Below are positions 11,106 to 20,213 of a stretch of 64,000 nucleotides of DNA, one piece after another. Position numbers and translations under genes: made by a program. The notes beneath the pieces are model-generated. The model made no database searches. It was not told the origin of the DNA and worked only from the letters and a program-made list of their open reading frames with translations. Position 1 is the stretch's first letter. Every line of letters starts with the position of its first letter. The DNA is from Hyaloraphidium curvatum (Eukaryota; Monoblepharomycota; Hyaloraphidiomycetes; Hyaloraphidiales; Hyaloraphidiaceae). The stretch covers positions 62,001 through 126,000 of the forward strand of contig JAIVFI010000044.1 of NCBI GenBank assembly GCA_025558095.1, given 5' to 3'.

Positions 11106-11789
11106 GTTTCCAACACAAGCCCTATCTATTGGAACGGACACACGGTCTCCACGGTGAAGAATATTCCCGCGCCCCTTAGCATCGCGGGGACCAACTACAG
11201 CGGATCCGACAAGCCCGCCGCCGAGCGCTTCGCGCACTGGACGGCCGGATGCGGTGGCACGATCGCGTTCCTCGAAAACGTGCTGCGCCCGCTGAACATC
11301 CCCGTGCTTGCCCTGTGGAACGACCTGGACGCATGCGCGCACTCGTCCGCCTACTTCCCCACCCTCGACATGTACCTCTCCCACGGGGACGATCCCTACA
11401 CCGCGCACACCATGGGCATCGGGGACTGGTTCGCCCCCGCCGCCGAGCTCTTCACCTCCCGGGCAGACTGGACGTCCTGGTTCAACGTCACGGTGCCGCT
11501 CTCGTGCAAGAACCTCGGCCGAAGACCGCACGAGATCGCGATCGGCACGCCCAGCGTGCCGCTGTGGTACGCGTTCTGCGTCGATCGGCTCGCGGGGGTG
11601 CAGTGGGATTCGCCCGTGGCGGCGAAGGAGGGAAGCTGGGTGGTGAAGGAGTTTGCGCCGTTCGGGTACACCGCAGGGACGCTGCAGGCCAAGGGCGTGT
11701 GGGACAGGTTGGAGGCGGTGAGGGCGGCGTTGGGAGGCTGTCCGCCGGGGTGCGCGGTCAGCCCGTGGTCGGGGTTTCCAATGTGCTGA
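11106..11789 (+). pseudogene. Transglutaminase-like fold ORF lacking a visible start
   Basis: An open frame ending at 11787-11789 encodes a coherent domain. A likely catalytic Cys lies in TAGCGGTIAFLENVLRPLNIPV, a His in AHSSAYFPTLDMYL and acidic residues in SHGDDPY, the Cys-His-Asp pattern of transglutaminase-like enzymes. Later Cys pairs (CPPGC) suggest an extracellular protein. No in-frame ATG precedes the domain; the frame opens after an in-frame stop near 11000 and the first Met is inside the domain. It is therefore either the 3' part of a gene whose 5' exon I could not place, or an N-terminally truncated remnant just after the secreted mosaic gene. The family call is by motif only. Confidence 0.45.
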
Positions 11790-11866
11790 CGAGACAAGGT
11801 CCGATGCACCGAGTCGAAATGATGGTACACTGCATCGTTTCCGGTGCCGCGATCCAGAACCGTCCG

Positions 11867-12835
11867 TCAAGTTTCCCGCTCGACATTCCCGAATGCGGCC
11901 CAGAGGTCCCTCTCGCGGCGGCCTTCCTCCCCACGCCACGCCTCGCCGTGCGTCAGCGGCGGCCCCGAAAACTCGAACCGCACACGGAGCCCCGGCCGCA
12001 AGCACAGCATCCCGATCGCATCGGCGTGACCAACGGGGAGCGACGGCTGCGCGTTTCGGAGCACCAGCAGGCGCAGACTCGGCGGCAGCCGCGCGCACCA
12101 AAGCTCGCCGGTCGGGATCCTGTCCAGCTGCAGGGTCTCCACGCTGTCCATGGCCGACAGGGAGCTCCAGAACCTGTCCACGTCAGCCTCGGTCATGGGC
12201 GGGATCACCCGCACGGGGAACCAGATGAAGCGCAGCTCCTTCAATCGCAGCCCCTGCATCGCGAGCAGCCCGGGGAACGTGTCCAGCTGCGCCACCGCCA
12301 AAACGAGCTTGGCCCCGAGGGCGGGCGGGGCACGGTCCCAAGGGAACCCTTTGTTGAGGCACCGCACCGCGCGGACGGCGGGAGCTGCCGCCAGCGCCTC
12401 GAAGATGCGCGAGGTGCCGACGACGGTGACCTCCACGTCCCGCATGCGCAAAAGCATGCTCTCCAGGTCGTCCGCGGCAGAAAGATGCACACCGGCCAGC
12501 ATCAAGTGGCGCACGAAGCGCAGGTTCGGCGACTCCCCCGCCGCCGAAAAGAAGCGCCCGAACGGAACAGGGCGTTCGAAGGGCGGGAACGCGGAGTCGC
12601 CGAGGCACACCGTGCGGAAGAGTGCGGGCATCACAGCATCGAGGCCCGCGGAGCTGGCTTGCGCGAGGGAGGCGAGCGTGCGGAGGAGGCCGGCGCGGGA
12701 GAGGTGTTCGGCGACCAGGGCGAGGAGCTCCTCGGGCAGGTCCGGCGGTTCGGGCACCATCAACGACGAATGAAGATAGGTGCGACTGTCCGGGTCGCTC
12801 CCGGCAAAGCTAGCTCCGGGTGCGGCCGTGGCCAT
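11867..12835 (-). CDS. F-box-like / leucine-rich protein
   Basis: Intronless frame of 322 residues. Residues 30-75 (LPEELLALVAEHLS...) resemble an F-box, the SKP1-binding helix bundle of SCF ubiquitin ligases. The rest has irregular leucine-rich spacing (VRHLMLAG, VETLQLDRIP, LRLLVLRNA), as in substrate-recognition repeats. A second Met at residue 26 (MVPEPPDLPEELL) is an equally good start. Its 5' end lies 52 nt from the gluconokinase start on the other strand, so the two probably share a promoter. The substrate is unknown. Confidence 0.6.
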   Translation of the reverse strand: MATAAPGASFAGSDPDSRTYLHSSLMVPEPPDLPEELLALVAEHLSRAGLLRTLASLAQASSAGLDAVMPALFRTVCLGDSAFPPFERPVPFGRFFSAAGESPNLRFVRHLMLAGVHLSAADDLESMLLRMRDVEVTVVGTSRIFEALAAAPAVRAVRCLNKGFPWDRAPPALGAKLVLAVAQLDTFPGLLAMQGLRLKELRFIWFPVRVIPPMTEADVDRFWSSLSAMDSVETLQLDRIPTGELWCARLPPSLRLLVLRNAQPSLPVGHADAIGMLCLRPGLRVRFEFSGPPLTHGEAWRGEEGRRERDLWAAFGNVERET

Positions 12836-12887
12836 GTTGGACGACGGCTGGCCTGCCGAACTCCGTGTCTCCCGCGGCGAGCAAAGG
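12836..12887. promoter_or_regulatory. Short divergent promoter, F-box-like / gluconokinase
   Basis: Only 52 nt separate the two start codons, so this spacer and the 5' coding ends must hold both promoters. I see no TATA box. Function is inferred from layout. Confidence 0.4.
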
Positions 12888-13445
12888 ATGCCTGCCCACC
12901 TAATCTACATCATGGGCACTACCGCCTGCGGCAAAACCACCGTCGCCTCCGCGCTCCCGCCGCTCCTGGCCTCCCTCTCGCCCCCGGTGCGCGCGTCGTG
13001 CGTCGACGCGGACGCGCTCCACCCCCGCGCCAACGTCGAGAAAATGAGCCGCGGCGAGCCGTTGGACGACGACGACAGGTGGCCGTGGCTGGAGGCCGTG
13101 GCGACCGAGGCGGTGAAGGAGGCTGGAAAGGACGGGGCGGCCGTGGTCGCGTGTTCCGCGCTGAAACGGAAATACCGGGCGGTCCTGGCCCGGAATGACC
13201 CCGGAAGCGCCGTCGAGACGACGTTCGTGCATCTCCGCGCGTCGCCTGAAGTCATACGGACGCGAATCGCGGCCCGGAAGGGGCACTTCATGAACCCGGC
13301 TTTGGTGGACTCCCAGTTTGCTGCCCTCGAGCAACCACAGTTGGGCGAGGGCCCCTACGGCGTCATTGTCGTGGACGTGGACGACAAACCGGAGGACGAG
13401 GTGCTGCGGGAGGTGCTCGAAAAGCTGGAACCGAGGCTCCGGTAG
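12888..13445 (+). CDS. Gluconokinase
   Basis: ATP-dependent phosphorylation of D-gluconate to 6-phosphogluconate, feeding the pentose-phosphate pathway in the cytosol. The frame is intronless, 185 residues, usual for GntK/IdnK enzymes. The P-loop GTTACGKT is at residues 10-17; DADALHP and NVEKMSRGEPLDDDDRWPWL are the family's gluconate and lid motifs; CSALKRKYR follows, then ARKGHFMNPALVDSQF and the terminal ALEQP. The frame is open to an ATG 54 nt upstream, but MPAHLIYIMG places the P-loop at the usual distance. Confidence 0.92.
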   Translation: MPAHLIYIMGTTACGKTTVASALPPLLASLSPPVRASCVDADALHPRANVEKMSRGEPLDDDDRWPWLEAVATEAVKEAGKDGAAVVACSALKRKYRAVLARNDPGSAVETTFVHLRASPEVIRTRIAARKGHFMNPALVDSQFAALEQPQLGEGPYGVIVVDVDDKPEDEVLREVLEKLEPRLR

Positions 13446-13451
13446 CCTCTA

Positions 13452-15040
13452 TCATTGTGTCTTCTGGTCGAGGACACGCAGCATGTACTCGCAGGCTGCC
13501 ACCAACCCGGCCTCCACCTCCTCCCCGCTCGGCACGATCTCGGACGGCGGGAGGAGGAAGCCGCGCTCGCCTCTGTCGCGGAGCTCGACGCCGAACGCGA
13601 AGTCGGCCCCGACGGAGCGGGCAAAGTCGACCGAGGAGCCCGGTGCGGGGTAGATGGTCTGGCACACGGGCCCGTGCCCGAAGCTGTACGGTCATCGGCA
13701 TGTCAGCTGCAATCGACCGGCGTCCGCAGCGCAGGCATCGCACCTCTTCCCGTGCACCTTCTCCAGCGCCTCCACCGCCGCCTCCGCCGCCCCGGCGAGC
13801 GCCCTGCCTTCCGGCGACCGATCCTCCTCGCACGTCCACGCGGGCGGGTACATCCAGAGCTGCGAGAAGGCGTGAAAGTCGGCGTAGCCCGCCAGCGGCG
13901 CCGTCGAGTTGGAGAGGGATGTGAGGAGCGAGGCGATGGCGCGGGATTCGGGGGCCGAGAAGGCCTTGGGGCCGCCGCTGGTCGGGTCGGACGTCAGCCT
14001 TCTTGCGCCGTCCGGCGGGACGGCAGACCCACTAGTTCTCGGCGCAAGGGTTGGAGGAGGAAGACCACTTGTATCCCCAGTTGCGGTTGGTGTCGGTTCC
14101 GTCGCAGCCAAAGCCGGGGAACGGCGACTTGTTGGGCTGCCTGTTCTTGCGCCACTGCGCACCGGAGTCGTCGGCAAACCGAGTGGCGCACGCCCACGAC
14201 AGATCCCACCATCCGGTCCTTGGTCCAGGAATAAATGTAGCCGTCGACGTTCATGACGGGAATGACGTGGAACTCGAACCGGTCCAGCAGCGCCGCCAGC
14301 GGCCCCTCCCCCGAAAGCAGCCGGTCCGCGAGGTAGGTCGCGACCGCCGCCGATATCCACTCCCGGGCATGCTGTGCGCCGTGGAACACGAACGAGTACT
14401 TCCGGGGGTGGGGATGGTCCGAAGTCGAGTTGCCGTGCGGCCGCGCGATCTTGAGGCCGAGGATGTCCCGCCCCTCGTGGGTCTTGCCGGCGGTGAACAC
14501 CGATGCGATTTCGGGGTGCTCCTCGGCGGCCTTCATGACAAAGTCTTTGAGCTCGTCGGCCGTGTGGTACTTGCTAAAGAACCCGTCGCGGCCGGCTTGA
14601 GCAGAAAGCTCTTGTTCCTCCCGGATGAGCTGGTCAACATCTTCGTGCACGACCCGGGATCCGGAAAACCGGCGCTCCAGTCTGGGCCAGTGACGGGCAA
14701 ATGCGCCGGGGTTGAGCCGCACCAGCGCCGTAGCGCAGCCGCCGTCCCGAGCGAACGACCACAGATCTGCCCCGGGGATCGCCTCCAAGACGGTCAGGAG
14801 GTCCTCTTTCCTGTCGGCATGCCGAAAAGACGCGTTGTCGGCCCGCTGGAGAGCGATCGGAGCTTCTTTGCCAGGGCAATCGACGAGGCGGACCACGCCG
14901 TGACCGCCATACGAGACGGGGCCCGAAGACACAAGGAAAGACCGGAGATCCAAAACGGAGGGCTCCCAGAAGGAAAACAACGCAATGCAAGCAATCAGGA
15001 GCCCCAAGGCCGAGAAAACCACACGCGCCGCGTCTGGCAT
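13452..15040 (-). CDS. M14 zinc metallocarboxypeptidase (carboxypeptidase A/B type)
   Basis: Secreted or membrane-anchored exopeptidase that removes C-terminal residues. Exons on the minus strand: 15040-14210, 14154-14033, 13977-13744 and 13683-13452, giving 472 residues. The N-terminal hydrophobic segment (VVFSALGLLIACIALFSF) is a signal peptide or anchor. A propeptide-like region follows to about 160. The catalytic domain shows zinc ligands in GAQHAREWIS, the substrate Arg/Asn region DTNRNWGYKW, the third ligand His in FHAFSQLWMYPP, and the general-base Glu in FGVELRDRGERGFLLP. Exon 2 opens with WRKNR as expected. The third acceptor needs GACCAG at 13978, because nearer AGs would create a stop codon. 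The gene is divergent from ALG3 with an 89-nt gap. Confidence 0.9.
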
Positions 15041-15129
15041 CGCGGCGAACTAAAGACAGTGCGCACAGAGCAGCTTCTGAGACGTGTCATCGAAGCAGCA
15101 TCAACCAGTCTTGTCGCGCCGGGAACACG
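15041..15129. promoter_or_regulatory. Divergent promoter, carboxypeptidase / ALG3
   Basis: 89 nt between the two start codons on opposite strands. It must carry both promoters or parts of them; I see no clear element. Confidence 0.4.
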
Positions 15130-16668
15130 ATGCCGCCACGGTCGCCGCCCAAAAGGGCGGCACCGAATGTCCGGCACCGCGATGGCCCGGGCCAGCAGAC
15201 ATTGGACGCGCCGCATCCCCTCCTCCGCCTCGCGGACGCGCTGCCCGGACCTCTGCGGCCGCTGGGCCGGCTGGCCGCCTCGTTGCTCGCCGACCGGAGA
15301 TATTTCTGGCATTTGGCGGGACTGCTGCTCGTGTGGGAGGCGCTGCTGACGGCGGTTGTGATACTGAAGGTGCCCTGTGGGTCCACCGTCGCGGCGGAAT
15401 GAGGACTTCGCTGACCGCGGTCCAGACACGGAAATCGACTGGATTGCCTACATGCAGGAAGTTGAGGGGTTCCTGGGCGGCGAGAGGGACTACATGAAGC
15501 TTAAGGGCGACACGGGGCCGCTCGTGTACCCCGCGGGCTTCGTCTACCTTTACTCTGGGCTCCGGTGGTTGACTGGAGGGGGCGTCGACCTGCGGACGGG
15601 GCAGTGGATCTTTGCGGGCCTTTACCTGGCCACGATGGGGGTGGTTTTCGCTGCTCTGGGTCACTCTGAGGTGGTGAGTGTCTCGTTGTTGCTCTTCGCC
15701 GTCCACTTCATCGACATTCGTCGCAGATGCCGAACTACGGCCTCATTCTCTTAACGCTATCGAAGCGCCTCCATTCCATCTATGTGCTGAGGCTGTTCAA
15801 CGACCCGTGGGCCATGTTCTTCCTCTACTGCGCCCTGCTAGCGATGGTGCGAGGCCGATGGCGAGGAAGCGCAGTTCTCTACAGGCAAGTTCTCAATCGT
15901 ACCATCGAAGCTGACTGTCAATGACCTCTGTGATGGCATTACAGCCTCGCGGTGTCGATCAAGATGAACGTCCTGCTATTTGCCCCGGCCTTTGGCGTAC
16001 TGCACCTCGTGGCGAACGGCCTTGCCGAGTCGATCATCAACGGCCTCTCCTTCCTCCTCATCCAGATCCTCCTCTCTCTCCCCTTCATGCTGCACAATGC
16101 ACGATCCTACCTCGCCCGGTCGTTTGAGCTCTCCCGTGTCTTCCTCTACAAGTGGACGACCAACTGGAAGTTCTTCGACGAGGCTACCTTCCTCTCCCCC
16201 TCCTTTGCCCGCCTGCTCCTCCTCGCGCACGCCGGATTGCTCCTCGTGCTCCTCCCGCTCTGGACCTCGCGCAGGCCGTGGCGCTCCCTCCTCTCGTGGG
16301 CCCGCCCGCCCTTCCCGCGGCCTTCGGCGGACCGCATCCTCTCTGCCATGCTGACTTCCAACCTCGCCGGCATCCTGTGCGCGAGGAGCCTGCACTACCA
16401 GTTCTACTCGTGGTACGCGCACGCGGTGCCGTACCTGCTCTTTTTCGCGGACCTAGAACGGGCGCTGGGGTTCCTGGGATCCGCGGCCGGGTTGGCGGCG
16501 GCGTTGCTGAGGATCGGGGCATGGGCGGTGCTGGAGTGGACGTGGAACGTGTACCCGGCGACAGCGGTGTCAAGTGCGGCGATGGTGGTGGTGAACGGGG
16601 GCGTCCTCGCAGCGTGCATCCTGTTTGGCAGGTGGACGCGGGGCAAAGAGAGCGGGCAAGCTCACTAG
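15130..16668 (+). CDS. ALG3: Dol-P-Man:Man5GlcNAc2-PP-dolichol alpha-1,3-mannosyltransferase
   Basis: ER-membrane enzyme of N-glycan precursor assembly; adds the first lumenal mannose to Man5GlcNAc2-PP-dolichol. Exons 15130-15376, 15426-15673, 15727-15884 and 15945-16668 give 458 residues, normal for ALG3. Family hallmarks: [13 protein letters not shown] in the first lumenal loop, [43 protein letters not shown], and TTNWKFFDE. At least ten hydrophobic segments are visible. The third intron (15885-15944) starts with GC, ag|gcaagt. That is the only join giving the conserved [11 protein letters not shown] decayed partial copy of the last exon lies at about 19740-19950. Confidence 0.95.
15885..15944 (+). 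other. GC-AG intron in ALG3
   Basis: The 5' splice site reads acag|gcaagttc, a strong consensus for the minor GC donor class; the 3' end is ggcattacag. The join restores [11 protein letters not shown], conserved in ALG3. Confidence 0.85.
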
Positions 16669-16717
16669 CAGGCTTCACGTGTATCGATTGAAGTGACCCT
16701 TCAGCCCTCCCTTTACA

Positions 16718-16930
16718 TCATGGCGTGCAACACTCTTCGTCTTCCTCCCACGGACAAATGTCGTAGTCACCGTCCTCGTCGTCCGAAGACGGCTCACGAG
16801 ATTTGCGATTCTGGATCTCCAGCTCGAGGCGCAGGTTGGCGATGTGTTGGCTCCCTCGCCTTACAAAAGACGAAAATTCCGACTTTTTTTTTTCCTGCTT
16901 TCTCTCCTCTTCACTTCTCGCCGACTTGCG
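16718..16930 (-). other. Acidic open frame just downstream of the ABCG stop
   Basis: An open frame on the ABCG strand encodes IANLRLELEIQN and an acidic SSDDEDGDYD stretch ending EECCTP. It looks more protein-like than usual shadows and could be an alternative C-terminal tail. However, no good splice pair links it to the transporter's last exon, so I leave it out of the gene model. Confidence 0.2.
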
Positions 16931-16941
16931 ACCCGCCCCAA

Positions 16942-19255
16942 CTACGAGATCCGGGGCTTTTGAAGCCGGATGGTGACGTAGAAGAAGATTCGGAACACTA
17001 CGATTATGGCAATGAGCACGCCACACCAGTTCCCGATGGTGGCGCCGCCGATCTCGTAATACGACATGACGTCGTTCCCGGTGAAAGCGCACTGGCCTGG
17101 GGGCAGCGTCGAAGGGAACATGCAGAAGCACTCGGTGGAGTTGCCCTGCTGGATTTGGTCGCAAGTAAACGTTTGGCCCGACAGGTCGTTCGCCGCCATG
17201 AGCTCGAAAGTGTAGCGCTGGTAGTCGATTTGCTGTGGGCGCACGTGAGAGGTCCGCCCCTCCGTCGATTGAGCCGTTGAAGCTCACCGTTGCCCAGACA
17301 CGCAGCCACACGGGGAGGTTGATGTACTTGACGAAGTAGCCCTGGACACACATCCAGAAACCGTTCATAAAGGAGGTGATCGCGAGCGCAGCCACGAAGA
17401 TGGGCACAAGTGCCGACACGAATATGGCCTGGAATTCCGCAGCGAGGAGGCCGAGGTAGAGATACGCAAGGAATTGGAAGAAGTGCGAGGCGCCGGGGTT
17501 CAGGCCAATCATTGGATAGGCGATTGCGGTGAAGACGAGCGAAATGACGAAGAGGTAGGGAAGAACGACAAGGGTATTGGCGATGGTGTGGGCCAGGCAG
17601 CCGTACAGCCCGTTGGCGCGCTCGCGCATGAACACCTGGCGTTCTTCGAGGAAGGATGGGATGCCGGCGACCGACATGAAGCCGAGGAAGGCGACGGAGA
17701 AGAAGTAGACCGAGAAGCGGTCCGCGATCTGGGCTTGTCCGTACCCAATGCGCATCCAAACGAGGCCCATCAGGATGGCCATGGCGACTGATGCATGGAG
17801 GCAGAGGCAGAAGCTAGATCAGCACGGAGCTGTCAGGCTAGGGGGAATCGCGTACGCACCGTACATGGCCAGGCGGATGCCGTAGCCGATGATGTTGCGC
17901 GAGTAGTTGAGGACGTTTCTGCGAGTCAGGACGACCGTCTGCTGGAAGATGTTGGCCTTGTACGTGTGCTTCCGTTCGCTTTTGACCAGGCCGGTCAGAG
18001 ACGCGATCGAGCCCGAGGGCCCCTTGGGCAGTTCCTCCATGGCTCCCTTGGCGTCGAGCTTGACGACAGGGCCGTTGTCTTTCCACGCCTGAACAATGCT
18101 ATCGATCTGCTGGGCGGCTGCGGCGCGGTCCGTAATGAAGTCAACGTTGATCTGCAACGATGCATGTTATAGCGTGAACAGACAACTGCGCGTCTCACCA
18201 CATGCCTGCTCTAGGAAAAAGTCCGACGGGTTGAAGTACGCCGGGCAGGGACGCCCAATGCTCGTGAAGTAGTCGATGGCGCCCTCGCGGGGGCCAGGGA
18301 AAACGGTTCGGCCGCCAGGAGCAAGCAGAAGGAGCTGAAAGGATGAACTGGTCAACAAGAGCTGGACTGGAGGAACATTGCAGCGATGCTCACGTCGTCG
18401 AACAGGTTGAAAGTCTCCGTGCTCGGCTGATGGATGGTGGCGACGACCGTGACTTGGCCCTCTACGGCGAGCCGCTTAACCGACTCCATGACCTTAAACG
18501 CTGCTGCGCTGTCCAGGCCAGATGTTGGCTCGTCGAGAAACTGCAGGAAGGGCATCAGTCGATCAGCGAGTGATGAAGGGCCTTGCGCGACTCACCAGGA
18601 TCTTGGGATCGGTGACCAGCTGCGAGGCGATGGACGTCCGCCTCTTCTCGCCCCAGGAGACACCGCGCTGTATCACCGTGCCGACAATGGAGTCTTTGAC
18701 ACGCTCGAGGCCCATTTCCTGGATCGCTTGGTCCACCTTCTTCTCGCGTTCGGCGCGCGAGAAGTTCGGGAGCGAAAGGTCGGCGGCGTAGCGTATGTTC
18801 TCGACGACGGTTAGGGAGCCGTAGAGGGCTTCCTCCTGCATGACAAAGGTGGACAAGTGCTTGAGGGTCGACGAGCCGGGGGCGACGGCTGCGCCGTCCA
18901 CCGCGAGGGAGCCCGAGAGGCCGCCTGCGCGGACGCGATTCGAAATGCAGCTCAAAAAGGTCGACTTGCCTGCGCCGCTGGGGCCCATGACTGCACGGCA
19001 AAGGACGGTCGGTCAGCAGTGGCTTGGGCGGTGTTCGAGATGCGCGAACCTGCGAGGATGCGGCCGGGCAGAGCGCGGCCGGTGCCGCAATCGAGCACGA
19101 CCTTGGCCGACTTGCCGTCGTTGTGCTTGGGCTTCACCTGGGGCGAAAACAAGTGAGCGCGGTGCCCGACGGTGACGAGGGGGGCTCACATTGACTTTGT
19201 ACGCGAGGTCGGTCCAGGAAAGCTCGACGCCGCTGACGGTGACAGTGGCGGACAT
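16942..19255 (-). CDS. ABCG (white-type) half ABC transporter
   Basis: ATP-driven membrane exporter, probably of lipids, sterols or xenobiotics as a dimer; substrate unknown. Exons on the minus strand: 19255-19190, 19137-19050, 18990-18596, 18540-18394, 18334-18206, 18151-17860, 17787-17288, 17232-16942; 635 residues. NBD first: Walker [10 protein letters not shown] (about 54-62), Q-loop FVMQEE, a signature region reading [12 protein letters not shown] where most ABCG proteins have VSGGE, Walker B with [11 protein letters not shown], and H-loop TIHQPS. Then come [15 protein letters not shown] and six membrane segments, with a Cys-rich outer loop before the last helix (CDQ...CFCMFP...C) as in white/ABCG proteins. 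The intron at 18205-18152 must use a GC donor to give FFLEQINVDF. None of its donors is GTGGG, unlike its neighbours. Convergent with ALG3. Confidence 0.88.
18152..18205 (-). other. GC-AG intron in the ABCG gene
   Basis: The donor is cag|gcatgt and the acceptor ttgcag. Both nearby GT donors would run into a stop codon in the next exon; the GC donor restores FFLEQINVDF, which fits the ABCG family. Confidence 0.7.
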
Positions 19256-19739
19256 GGTGGAAGGTTTCGCCGCGAAGTTCGCAACTTCGGGGCAGCGAGC
19301 TCAGCTCCTAAGCGCTGCTGAGGTGGGGAGACGTTTCTGTTGGAACCCTTCGAAACGACCGATCTGGGCCCCGCATATCCCTGTGACATCATGGGAGACG
19401 GGATGAGCCCATCAGCCTCAGCTTCATCGCGGCCTGCCTTCGGCGCAACATCAAACCATCCCTTTTCCACAATGGTGCCGAATATGGGTTCAGTGCCCGC
19501 CGAACGGCATGCGGATTCGTGCATGCCTATGGACTGCAGCGACCGACCTGCGGCGGGGCGCGCGGCATTTCCGCATCTGCTGGCGGTCTGGGCGTGCGCG
19601 AGCCGCTATCCGACTCTCCGGTGGGAGACGGGCGGCCAAGCGGACAGTCCCGGGAGAGCCAGGAAGCGCCGGCGGAGGTGCGGACCGTGCGGTGTCGTCT
19701 CGGGGTGCACCTGACGGTTGAAGCGCATCATTGCATTCT
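19256..19739. other. Intergenic upstream of the ABCG gene
   Basis: 484 nt on the 5' side of the ABCG gene, holding its promoter. No coding sequence is supported. Confidence 0.4.
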
Positions 19740-19950
19740 TCCGCGCCCTCCTTTCCGCCGCGCTCAACTCCTCGCGCACGCCGGACTATGCTCCTCCCGC
19801 GCTGGATCTCGAGTAGGCCGTGGCGCTCGCTCCGTTCCTGGGCCCGGCCGCCGCTCCTGCGTTCGCGCGGCCCTCGGCGGGCCGCATCCTTTTCGCCATG
19901 CTGATCTCAACCTCGCTGGCATTCTGTTCGCCAGAAGCCGGCAGTGCTTG
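19740..19950 (+). pseudogene. ALG3: Decayed fragment of the ALG3 last exon
   Basis: About 210 nt align by eye with ALG3 positions about 16185-16395. Shared strings include ctcgcgcacgccgga, aggccgtggcgctc, the ggcggaccgcatcc/gcgggccgcatcc pair and gccatgctga. The copy has small indels, so the protein is out of frame in the middle and back in frame at LNLAGILFAR (ALG3: [10 protein letters not shown]). It lacks the rest of the gene. It has the same orientation as ALG3, about 3.5 kb away, with the ABCG gene between them. Confidence 0.85.
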
Positions 19951-20213
19951 TCCAGGTCACCAATGTTTTGCCGAGGACAACGTGAAGGTCGAGCGACAAA
20001 CATGGAGAGGAACAAGCCAACGACGACTCGGAGAACAGGACCTAGGACCAGATGGCAGGGCAAGGGATAAGGCGGCCTAATACTATGGTACATACACGCG
20101 GCCGCACGGAGCCGTAATCCACAATAGCTCGGTTATCCTCCCCGCCGCGCATGCGGCGGGCACATCCCGTGATCGACTGCTCAGAATGGTGGTACTTGGG
20201 TGGAGCGGAGCGC
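19951..20213. other. Short intergenic, ALG3 fragment to MscL
   Basis: 263 nt downstream of the MscL stop codon. Nothing recognised apart from the end of the ALG3 fragment. Confidence 0.35.

Noticed and set aside
11025-11106. TTG start for the transglutaminase-like ORF
   Set aside because: The listed first residue depends on a non-ATG codon. Eukaryotic initiation there is unlikely, and the leading residues (about 11025-11100) are not family-like.
16870-16900. Poly(T) run as a possible terminator or retroelement poly(A) tail
   Set aside because: A short T-run lies next to the ABCG stop; no target-site duplication or reverse-transcribed copy is visible.
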